From Lepidonotus clava (Eukaryota > Annelida > Polychaeta > Phyllodocida > Polynoidae): DNA of 64,000 bases. Location: NCBI GenBank assembly GCA_936440205.1, contig OW387150.1, positions 14,792,152 through 14,856,151 on the forward strand, read 5' to 3'. The notes under the pieces are model-generated. The model saw only the letters and a program-made list of their open reading frames with translations, ran no database searches and was not told the origin of the DNA. Within the stretch, counting starts at the first letter, position 1, and every line of letters begins with the position of its first letter. This document shows, in pieces, positions 27,601-34,638 of this stretch. Both the position numbers and the translations under genes were made by a program.

Positions 27601-30600
27601 TACAGCAAGACGGCATCCAACCAAACCTTGCCAAAAAGAGGCTGACCAAACCTCAAACACATAGAACCACAATGTAATCGTTTACTAAGTATTAGACGGT
27701 GGAAAAAAAGACATTGGTAATTACCTTACATATAATCCAATGTTAGATATACCAACATAGGTAGACACTTGGCTGTCCTATTATCGCCTGAGGTAGGTTA
27801 GGATTCAGCCAAGTCTGTGGTGGGCTGCTCAAACCCAACATGGCCCTGACTATAGGCAGGTATTCGGCGTGTTTTGGGCACTTGGCAGGTAACACGAGTG
27901 TAACCATATCAAGGTGTAGGAAGCAGCATCCCTGCCATATTTGAGGCCTTTTGTCCTACATTCAACAGATATATCGTTGTTTAATGACTGTCTGTCTTGT
28001 TTCTGTACTGATTTCCAAGGTCAGTTTTTTATGCTTCGGGCAGCGTTTCTATACTGTTCTCTGAATCTCCTTTTCCCCTCCAATGAAAGCGGGGGAAGTG
28101 AGACAGAAGTATCTAATTCCCCAATAACTCGTTGAACAATTTTCTCCCTACTGAACCCCATTTTTATTAGCAAATGAAAAGATCAATGCTAAACATGTCT
28201 ATAATAAGCTAGAGAAATTCAATACCTTTTATAAGGCATGAAGTGATAGCCCCCTCTAGATATCCTGTTTAAAAAGGCTTCATCGACTACAGTCCTCACA
28301 TGGTCTACAGACACGTGGAGTTAATGAAATATAACCAAGGGAGTGACTCTTCATCTTTCCATACATACATTGGAAATGTAGGAGTGTTTTATAAAAGGTG
28401 GAGTTTTATCCTTCCAGGACCTTGTGACCATGATGTCGGGGTTTCCCACAAATCTTCTTTGAGTGCAGGCTTGGACTGGGATGTTTGGAACAAGGGACAT
28501 CCATTGTATACTCCAATATAGATTCGGATTATAGATGATCACAAATAAAGGTTACTAACTCCCTTTTTCTATAATCATTGACGATTATCACCCTGCACAC
28601 GTATGAGTTAATCTAGGGATCAGGATCTACTTGCGCATGACTTATCATACGGTTTAATCACAAAAGACTATTATTCCAAAAACCTTCGCATGCACAGATC
28701 TTTGCTGTCCACATTTGTCTGTATATTCAGTGACGATTAAAGCACAGTCTAACATGCTTATAAAATGAGGGATAGTTTTTTCCCTTTAAATGCAGCTTTA
28801 ACTTTGAAGTCTTGATTAATTACAATGATAAATTACCCATAAGTAATGGACATGTCCATAATGCAAGCTTGGTTCCAACTTCAACCTGAGCTATCATCTA
28901 TTATGATATAGACGATTGGCGAGGGGCCCATAGAGGTAGTTGAGGGCGGTTACAAATATGTCTTATCATCTTGGTCAAGCCATGGCTGGACCTAGTCGTC
29001 CCAGACACTATTATATTATGGCATAGCTACTCATGAACATCGTTGAAGTCATCATACAATAAAGAAGTACCTTCTACTAATCTACAAGACAGCTGACCTG
29101 TCTTTCATGTCTTATTTTGAAAAAAGAGTTTCAGAATAATGTCTACCATATGAGTTCTAACCGTAAAAATGAAACAAACCACTTTCGTTCACTATCAACT
29201 TCTATAAACCTCTATACAACCACTTAAACTGTCAGCCTCTGCATCCCTTCACAAGACCACACATTCCTAACATAGCTCCACATTCATGGGAAAGTTTTTC
29301 ACTAAACGTATAAACCGCCCAAAGAACATCTTAACCCAGAGACACAGAAGCAAATCCTGGGCAATACCAAAGCAGTGCAAGCGTGGAAGTTAAGTTCTCG
29401 CAAACACATGTAAAGTTTTTCTTAGGAAGCCAAGCTTGACCAGCCTATGTCTGACTACTTGAAAAGCCTATTTAGGTTTTTCTTCAGGCTTCCCAGGAAA
29501 ATCCCAGGGAAAATCCATTTCTCGTGTGCATTGCTTTATGGCTTAAAATACAGTTGGTTATTTTACGCTTTATGTTTCTCTGGATGTTATGGTCTAGATC
29601 AAATAGTTCGTTGGAAAAGGAGACTTCCCGTTAAGACACATAGATTTAATATGCTATGGAGAATATTTCAATAAGGTGTATTGTTTCTGAATGTGGTTTT
29701 TAATGTCAACCATACTCATTTATAAGAGATGATCTTCTGCAATTTTCTGTATTTTGACTTGATAGCAACCAGTGTAAAGAGGTATACGTATACCAGACCA
29801 CTCAAAATTCTTACCATTTACTATCTATAAATAAAACAATATAGATCTCCTCTTATCCAAGGGAAGAACCATGGTCATATTCATATTTGTTAGAAACAAG
29901 TAAGTGAATCCAGAAAATATATAGGCCAAAACAATTTCCGTAACGTTATACATTTAAAAACGACGTCGTCTTTGGTAAACAAAATCACCACTAGGTTATA
30001 GTAATTAAGTCGTCCTTACCTCTCTACCCCGCGTTCCAATGATGACCAGAACGAGGGCAGCTGAGAACATTATGCAAATGAGGATAACGAGAAGGTGTGT
30101 GACGTCAGCAAGAACGGGGTTCCGGTGCTGGCCGTAGTAAGTGTTGTGGCCACTGTCCCGAAAGCCGTCAAACCAACCCATAACTGCAAGGAGAAAGCAA
30201 CAGATGTTAAAGTATAAAACAGATTAATCACAGGGGAAAAGTTCATGATCATGAGTGTACTACATATCAACTTTCACTTATACAATATCAAAATAATGGG
30301 ACAATATACTATGTGCAATGCTAACGTTTTTACAATAGTCAGGGGTAGATCGGGGGTGATGGCTCCAGGGGGTCCTTACACCCCACCCCACCCTCCCCCC
30401 ACCCCCCACCCCCACCTTTTGGTGGGGACTTACCAAAGAGGAAAATATGTTGCTCGCGTGCGCGCAAATGCACACGGTTTTAGTACTTAGCCTATATGTG
30501 GACCCCCTCCTTTCCGAAATCCTGTATCCGCCCCTCAATAGATATATTATGTACATCTTATGGATCTCTATGCTTGTACCAGGATCCGTAAGTCGTTCTT

Positions 30601-31788
30601 TCCAAAACATAAAGCGAATAAATTAGAATGAAATTGTGATTCTGTTTTCTGCATTTTCACTCGAAAAATACAGGATCTTCTTTCCTGCGTAGGCCCCCTG
30701 TGGCCCGTCGCATAACCAAACTCTCGCAAGAGGGAGCGATTAAGGATGGATTTGTTTTTTTCTCGCTCTTTTTTTCTCTCCTTGTTTTGGGGATGTGCCA
30801 ATCCTCCCTGTTGCGATGGTTTTGTACACACTTTGAATTTAATTTAATTGGCTAATAAATCATTTCCGCCACTTGCCTCCTATACAAATTATAAGCTAAA
30901 GAACACATCTAACATTTACTGAAAACAAAATCTTAAAATGTTAACCCCAAAATGTCCCCCTGATAAATTGAAAAATCGGGAGTGCAAACCATCCCTGTAA
31001 GGATGAAAAGTGCATTTGCTCCCTGTTGAACAGGGAGAGGTCTTTTGAAATGTGCCAATGTTCGCTACAGCGAGACCCGTTATGCGACGGGGCACAGCCC
31101 TACCTGAGACGGTATTTATTTACTTGTTTGACGCCTCATGGAAAAATGTTTAGTTATATTGTGTAAACACGTATGTAGCTTTTTAACATCAGCCTATATG
31201 CAGATGAAAGAACAAAATAAATGTCGCTGATGCACCACGAGCATACCGAAGAAGTACAATATGCGTGTCACTAGGTTAACAATCAAAACTAAGGCCTATA
31301 AAAATAAAGATAACATGAGCCTTGTAGTACAATGGCAAATAATGGTTTCCCAAGACGGTTTATTTATTTACCTTTTTCTATAGGCTAGTCTCGAATTAAA
31401 TTGCTCACGGATATGTACCTAGATAATCAAGTGTATATGACTAACAGGAAAACTTTGCTTGGACTGAATACCTTTATTGCTATCCCCATTATGTCTTTGC
31501 AGTTATATCCTAATAGGTGCAGTTCAAAAGTGGATGACACCTGATTCTTGAGGTCAGCATTCTTAATAAAACCAACAATACAATGCACACGATTCAAAAT
31601 TCTACGAAACCGGAAGCTACTCCAAACACCTTGGAATTTTCTTATGATATCCTGAGAGGATTGTTGGCGATTAGTATTTCCAGAATTCTCATGACCGCCC
31701 CCTCCCCCTAATTCCCTTCCCTGGCCCCCATGAAGCAATAGTGACTCAGTATAGCATGTACAACGTTACTCTCACGGACATAGGCCAT
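12001..31788 (-). CDS. DUOXA: Dual oxidase maturation factor (DUOXA), nine coding exons
   Basis: Family role: DUOXA proteins are five-pass membrane partners that move DUOX NADPH oxidases from ER to plasma membrane and support H2O2 release. Seen: splicing 31788-31776, 30183-30020, 22820-22763, 22235-22101, 21437-21372, 15418-15265, 13810-13599, 13094-12949 and 12453-12001 gives one uninterrupted 466-codon frame with GT-AG at every junction. Membrane segments lie near residues 34-55, 62-82, 190-214, 215-237 and 257-282. The large loop between segments 2 and 3 holds VGLKSVNITLEG with the N-glycosylation sequon NIT (119-121), DYNERFSF (136-143), GLPQPILYVAEYF (160-172) and RMAGHF (186-191), all in the order known from mammalian DUOXA1/2. 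Residues 317-466 are a polar tail; mammalian proteins total about 320-343 residues. The start is the first AUG of the modelled mRNA; the next in-frame AUG (30181) gives MGWFDGFRDSG, close to the usual family N-terminus, and may be the main start. Confidence 0.93.
12596..12710. repeat. (TACA)n/(AC)n microsatellite in DUOXA intron 9
   Basis: Uninterrupted tetranucleotide CATA/TACA and dinucleotide AC blocks, about 115 bases, lying about 140 bases upstream of exon 10 in the gene's direction of transcription. Confidence 0.95.
12711..12757. repeat. Three-copy 14-bp tandem repeat
   Basis: GTTATACTAGTAAC repeated three times exactly, then GTTAT, directly abutting the microsatellite. The unit is nearly its own reverse complement. 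Confidence 0.9.
12834..12950. repeat. Tandem repeats carrying copies of the exon 9 splice donor
   Basis: Three 38-40-bp units share TTCTCTGTCCACTGAC, with the shared block at 12854-12870, 12894-12910 and 12932-12948. The last unit overlaps the real exon 9 donor; on the minus strand the other two carry the same GGTCAGTG 9-mer context. Confidence 0.85.
12949..13094 (-). CDS. DUOXA: DUOXA exon 9 (TM5, start of cytoplasmic tail)
   Basis: A 146-base exon (acceptor TTACTTTTCAG, donor GAG|GTCAGT). It encodes GVTLITGVTILVLYKMFP, the rest of the fifth helix, then a cytoplasmic stretch with an acidic run (DDHDDEGD). It ends in phase 0 at LELE. Without splicing the frame continues only 17 codons into the intron before a stop. 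Confidence 0.9.
13599..13810 (-). CDS. DUOXA: DUOXA exon 8 (TM3-TM4, TM5 start)
   Basis: A 212-base exon (acceptor CTAATTTCAG, donor TCCG|GTGAGA). It encodes WASLAAWIVSNIVVNFVVFH, GAAIMILVGSMMSGS, a loop (PATPFTIPFEDAYIHFQ) and YGWCFWLCAVS, the start of the fifth helix. The G.AFW/CFW block just before the last helix is shared with vertebrate proteins (YG.AFW.TL..G). Confidence 0.93.
14986..15245. repeat. Tandem 130-bp duplication with two hairpins in DUOXA intron 7
   Basis: Two copies at a 130-base period, both containing GACTGGGATATATAT and an inverted repeat. Hairpin 1 pairs 15053-15070 with 15087-15105; hairpin 2 pairs 15182-15199 with 15216-15234 (CCATGGGAAATCCAAGCT against AAGCTTGGATTTCCTATGG). 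The nearer hairpin begins about 30 bases from the exon 7 donor. Confidence 0.85.
15265..15418 (-). CDS. DUOXA: DUOXA exon 7 (loop end, TM3 start)
   Basis: A 154-base exon (acceptor TTCTACTTCAG, donor GAATG|GTGAGA). It encodes GLPQPILYVAEYF and RMAGHFVFILE, matching the family's GLPDPVLYLAEKF and R.AGH blocks that lead into the third helix. The intron immediately downstream holds two tandem hairpin-forming repeats starting about 20 bases past the donor. Confidence 0.95.
18075..18240 (+). repeat. SINE-like repeat copy 2
   Basis: Begins GAGCGCCCAGGTGGCGCAAC, in which GGTGGCGCAACGGTA resembles a tRNA A box, followed about 20 bases later by AGGTTGAGTGCCC, a degenerate B box. The next 30 bases match copy 1 at about 85%. 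A third head, CCAGGTGGCGCGACAGTAGT, is at about 17215. Confidence 0.4.
18427..18575. repeat. Degenerate minisatellite, about 33-bp unit
   Basis: Repeats of a motif like ATCATTCTATAGATATCT, four to five diverged copies, inside DUOXA intron 6. Confidence 0.6.
21372..21437 (-). CDS. DUOXA: DUOXA exon 6 (loop, YNE motif)
   Basis: A 66-base exon (acceptor TTTTATCTAG, donor CAAA|GTAAGT) encoding GDLSSYDGKSHVDYNERFSF. In mammals the corresponding block is G.PV.QLNETINYNE.F.W; the V.YNE.F core is retained, while the NET glycosylation sequon seen in mammals is absent here. Confidence 0.9.
22101..22235 (-). CDS. DUOXA: DUOXA exon 5 (loop with NIT sequon)
   Basis: A 135-base exon (acceptor TCTCCCGCAG, donor GAAG|GTGAGC). 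It encodes ITLFGQDWQVAFIQS through VHVKVGLKSVNITLEG. The pattern W.V......Y..F......A.V.VKVGL..VNITL.G is the most diagnostic part of the family and carries its conserved glycosylation sequon in the extracellular loop. Confidence 0.95.
22303..22569. mobile_element. MITE in DUOXA intron 4
   Basis: Inverted ends GCCCCATACCCA (22303) and TGGGTATGGCCC (22569), with further inverted similarity inward (GATGGGCGA...GACTG, ATCGCC and GTTGCC on both arms). 267 bases, about half of the 527-base intron, and only about 65 bases from the exon 5 acceptor. No coding capacity and no clear target duplication, so the superfamily is unknown. Confidence 0.65.
22763..22820 (-). CDS. DUOXA: DUOXA exon 4 (TM2 start)
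   Basis: A 58-base exon encoding RWTTFLRVAFTLHTGVAIL, matching the family block in which R..FWLLRV..SLFIG..IL begins the second helix. The acceptor is GTACTTTCAG and the donor CTCA|GTAAGT. It enters in phase 0 and leaves in phase 1. It follows a 7.2-kb intron, the longest in the gene. Confidence 0.9.
25200..25400. promoter_or_regulatory. Candidate intronic regulatory island in DUOXA intron 3
   Basis: A GC-richer stretch in an AT-rich intron with ACGTGGTGACTACGTG near 25218, a repeated TCCGGTGA motif (near 25299 and 25399) and a perfect TGACGTCA at 25373-25380. No coding frame is convincing. Regulatory function is inference from motif density only. Confidence 0.3.
26880..27125. other. CpG-rich island in DUOXA intron 3
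   Basis: About 200 bases dense in CpG, including repeated GTCG/GACG, inside AT-rich intron. Both strands are open for 80-110 codons, which is expected from base composition. On the minus strand an ATG in optimal context (CTACCATGGCC) at about 27002 reads MAAIITDPPTSTMPPTTARR and meets a possible donor (ACAG|GTGCTG), but splicing to the next DUOXA exon would not keep the DUOXA frame. It may be an alternative start region or enhancer; I cannot assign a product. Confidence 0.3.
30020..30183 (-). CDS. DUOXA: DUOXA exon 3 (N-terminus, TM1)
   Basis: The acceptor is CTCCTTGCAG|TT and the donor is GAGAG|GTAAGG. From the internal ATG at 30181 it encodes MGWFDGFRDSG, a short Tyr/His/Asn-rich stretch (NTYYGQHRNP), then the first membrane helix (LLVILICIMFSAALVLVII) and the basic GTRGRE. 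Invertebrate and vertebrate DUOXA proteins share this short outside N-terminus followed by a helix and a G.RG turn. The exon ends in phase 0. Confidence 0.92.
30340..30536. mobile_element. Possible short TIR element in DUOXA intron 2
   Basis: The right end, read on the minus strand, is GAGGGGCGGATACAGGATTT, a terminus pattern common in hAT-like MITEs of invertebrates. The left end (AGGGGTAGATCGGGGGT) is a weaker match. The interior has a C-rich run at 30380-30415. No target duplication could be confirmed. Confidence 0.3.
30687..31099. mobile_element. MITE with CTGTGGCCCGTCGCATAAC inverted termini in DUOXA intron 2
   Basis: The left end CCTGTGGCCCGTCGCATAAC is matched by the right end GTTATGCGACGGGGCACAGC, and a shared CTCGC/GCGAG follows inward. 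About 413 bases, no coding capacity. The termini resemble those of the element at 59236-59562, suggesting one superfamily. Confidence 0.6.
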
Positions 31789-31837
31789 TAGGGATTCTCC
31801 CAACGTCTGTATGTTGTCCAGTAAGTCCAGGTTCACG
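31776..31837 (-). CDS. DUOXA: DUOXA exon 2 (5' UTR and start codon)
   Basis: A 62-base exon with a strong acceptor (a pyrimidine-rich tract ending CCCACTCAG) and donor GTCC|GTGAGAG. The first ATG of the mRNA model is at 31788 and reads MAYV, then joins exon 3 in frame (MAYVL-MGWFD). Upstream of this ATG the same frame stays open through the exon (VNLDLLDNIQTLGESL), so an N-terminal extension from an unseen upstream exon is not excluded. Context at the ATG is weak (C at -3, G at +4). Confidence 0.65.
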
Positions 31838-32726
31838 CTGAGTGGGTGGGACAAGGAAGGTGGGCGGGAGACAAGTTACAAGTTAAGGTGCAACAATGTC
31901 ACTTATTTCCTGCAAAGTTGTCATTCTGTATTTTGATGGGAAGTTTTATAATTTGTTTGTTGAACCTTCATACGATTGACAAAGTGCAATTGCTGAGTTA
32001 GCGAAATATCAGATTCCTGGCACATTTTTTCATCGTCTAACTGAGAGTCTTCTGCAGTCTAGATCTCTGTGTTTTGTTGTATTATACATAATGATAAACT
32101 CATTATCTTGATATAAATGACACCATTATTAAAATATGTGTTTCCTGTTTAGCAATACCATTGATGTAGCAGAAGAAGATGAAAGTGATAACTTTACTTA
32201 AGATTTATGACAAATCTCCAGGTAATGTAAATTCTGTAAGAAGTTATATAATATTACAACGGTAATTTGAAATATCATCGACAAGCATTTCTTAATTTAG
32301 ACAGTGGACATGGTCTTCTCTTATAAACACATGTGATTCCATTAGTGACAATGGCATGCGGCATATGAGTTTCTTCATTTTTAACACAGTGACAGGAGCG
32401 CCCCCCTCCCGTCTATACCCTCTCTAATACCAACAAGATAGATGACCATATAATTATGCTAGTAACCAAACATCAGCAAAAGCTTTCTCTAAATTGAAAC
32501 CTATGTACAATACATGCACCTGCTATAGTTGTTATGTCTGCAGAAACATTAACTAATTCGCAAATTTGAATTTCTGTGCAATCAAGTTTGATTTGCTAGA
32601 CAGGAGGATGATATTGCTATTGTAGTAGTACAAAAACTGCATACGTTACGAAACAATGTTCCCCTCATATTCAATGGCCAGCAGTCGAACGATGTCAATT
32701 ATAGTGTTTTTAGTGCAAATACAGGC

Positions 32727-32779
32727 AGTTTAACCAGAGAGTTTATATATAAATTCATTATAAACTCTCTGGTTAAACT
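32727..32779. repeat. Perfect 21-bp inverted repeat with 11-base loop
   Basis: Arms 32727-32747 and 32759-32779 (core GTTTAACCAGAGAGTTTATA) pair without mismatch. A third, partial copy of the arm (CCAGAGAGTCTTTACC...ATATAAACTGTCT) follows at about 32793-32823. Located in DUOXA intron 1. Confidence 0.9.
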
Positions 32780-33081
32780 CGTTGTATACACAGCCAGAGA
32801 GTCTTTACCAATATAAACTGTCTGACACAGCACATACATGTACTATTCACTGTAGATGCCAATTAGATAAGAATGTCGTTACTAACTTGGTTCTGAGGGA
32901 GTAATTAACTTGATTCTGGTCATACTAGATTTCCTTTTTAATGGCAGCATGCAGACATCCTTATTCCAAGACACCCCTTACATCAGTCACCTGCTTAGAC
33001 TGATCTAGTTATTGACCAAGGTACGTTACATAACATATATCCAATATTCTCTATCATCATGTCACCCATTTTATTACTTAC

Positions 33082-33177
33082 ATCAAAAGGTGAGACATTG
33101 ACAGATCTCGGAGTACCTGCCCATACCTGCTCACACCCAGTCACCTTCACGCCTACACTCAGTTGGTACAGTCGGTT
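33082..33177 (-). other. Possible optional 5' UTR exon in DUOXA intron 1
   Basis: A 96-base segment bounded by a good acceptor (ACTCCACATCAG) and a near-perfect donor (GAT|GTAAGTAA). It is open in one frame (NRLYQLSVGVKV...NVSPFD) but that frame does not agree with exon 2, so it could only be an untranslated cassette exon or a chance pair of sites. It contains one ATG that would start a short upstream reading frame. Confidence 0.2.
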
Positions 33178-34049
33178 CTGATGTGGAGTATAAACACACA
33201 CAAAACATGCTCACAATACAAAAACTGATACATGCACACAATGAGCATGCATGCAGAACACATGGTCTTTGTTATCGGCGGGATGGGACTCAGACACCTA
33301 AAATAGACGAGTCACTGGGTGAATATAGACAGTGTAATCACCCTTGAGTTTGAAAATGAGGCCATGAAGAGACATGCATGTTTATGGAGAGCTCTTGCAA
33401 AGGTAACCTTTCCAAAATGGTATTGGTCGGATGAAAGACTCTTGTAAAGATTTGGTTAAAGTCTTGTAAAAAATTCCTACCCATTGCCTTTAATGAACCT
33501 TCATAGCCCAATTAACAAAATTTTGACTCTATCATTAAAGGTCAAATTTCGGGCAATGCATGTTGATGGTAACTTAAGTTATTGAATTGGACAGGGAATC
33601 CAACTGTTTTGACAGAAAAAAAAGACATTACGAAAGCATATTAAGAAAACCATTTAGAGGATTATAGGGCAGGGGAGTTGGGTGTGTTCAAGGAGGAATC
33701 CAGGGAGTGGAGGCCTCCAGGGGGTCGTGACTTTCCCATTTAATAGAGCACTAATCTACACAAAGGAGAGGTAGTTACTAGTAGTTAAAAGCAGGAGCAC
33801 GACCTTTTAAGTACTTAACTTGAATTTAACCCCACCCCTCCCCACTCCTCTCGCAGTCCTGTACCTAACTCTGGGGTCATGAATGGTAATTACCATTATA
33901 TCTGCAGGTGCTATCAAATGGTACAGGTGTTTGTATGATCCTAAATATAAAAAAAATGTTGGTGAAACAAAAGCCAGCGTGTAGGTACAATAACCTCCAC
34001 AATAATGAAAGTCGTCACGCAACATAAATGCACCCATCTAGAGCCCAAC

Positions 34050-34128
34050 CTGGATTCGGGCCGGGGTTCGCCGCGTACACTTTGGATCGTGGTGTCACGA
34101 GCTATGACGTCACTGGACGACGTCACAA
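34050..34128 (-). other. DUOXA: Probable non-coding first exon of DUOXA
   Basis: The 3' end is set by a donor reading ATCCAG|GTTGGG (exon ends at 34050). The 5' end is inferred at about 30 bases below a TATA box and could be off by tens of bases. The exon has no ATG. In the frame that joins exon 2 it is open, so AG at its end plus C of exon 2 makes a Ser codon, but with no start codon I treat it as 5' UTR. It is GC- and CpG-rich against an AT-rich background and contains TGACGTCA at 34105-34112. The donor is only a moderate match to consensus, so this exon is less certain than the coding ones. Confidence 0.5.
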
Positions 34129-34175
34129 GACGTGCACGTGGGGACAACCGACTTATATACGCTGACCTATATATA
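34129..34175 (-). promoter_or_regulatory. Candidate DUOXA core promoter: TATA box and E-box
   Basis: On the minus strand TATATAAG lies at 34159-34152, with a second TATA-like run near 34174-34167 and a CACGTG E-box at 34140-34135. TGACGTCA (34112-34105) and a half-related CGACGTCA (34124-34117) lie just downstream. Spacing from the TATA box predicts initiation near 34125-34130. Whether these sites work is inference; the arrangement is directly visible. Confidence 0.5.
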
Positions 34176-34524
34176 GCATCTTTTCGCTGGTACTAGGGCT
34201 ACCATGTTTTGTCTTTATATGCTAGTCTGTCCCATTCTAAGCATCAGCGGAGATGCTTTTGGTGGATGATGGGATGGAGAAGGTGAGGGCTGGGGGAACT
34301 TCTCGTACGTTGGAATGTTATTGTATGTTGTATGTTTGAATATGAGGACTGAATTCTGGCCAGATTCAGCTGATTGTGTACGTGGGCAAAGAGTTCACTT
34401 AGTACACTTCACATCTAGATATGAACAAACAGTGAGTCGGGTATTTACTTGTTAATATATTAACAAGTAACATGTAAAAGGATATCCTATTCATAACAGT
34501 AAATTTGAAATCAGAGGTAATCTG

Positions 34525-34638
34525 CACTGGTTAGTGAGGTTAGTTATTTATAAGTCTTTTATGAGTTTAGATGGTAGTTCCGCACTGGTTAGTGAGGTTA
34601 TTTATTTATAAGTCTTTTAAGAGTTTAGATGGTATTTC
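34525..34638. repeat. Tandem 57-bp duplication
   Basis: Two near-identical copies starting GCACTGGTTAGTGAGGTTA and ending AGTTTAGATGGTA. Starts at 34525 and 34582. Confidence 0.9.

Larger units (their letters stand above)
22821..30019 (-). other. DUOXA intron 3 (7.2 kb)
   Basis: No coding exon is supported. It contains a (TA)n run at 23598-23616, a GC-rich stretch at 24240-24580 ending in G-runs (24551-24576), the motif island at 25200-25400, the CpG-rich island at 26880-27125 and TA/TG-rich low-complexity sequence at 27160-27260. Intron length and these islands make it the most likely place for internal regulatory elements. Confidence 0.6.
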
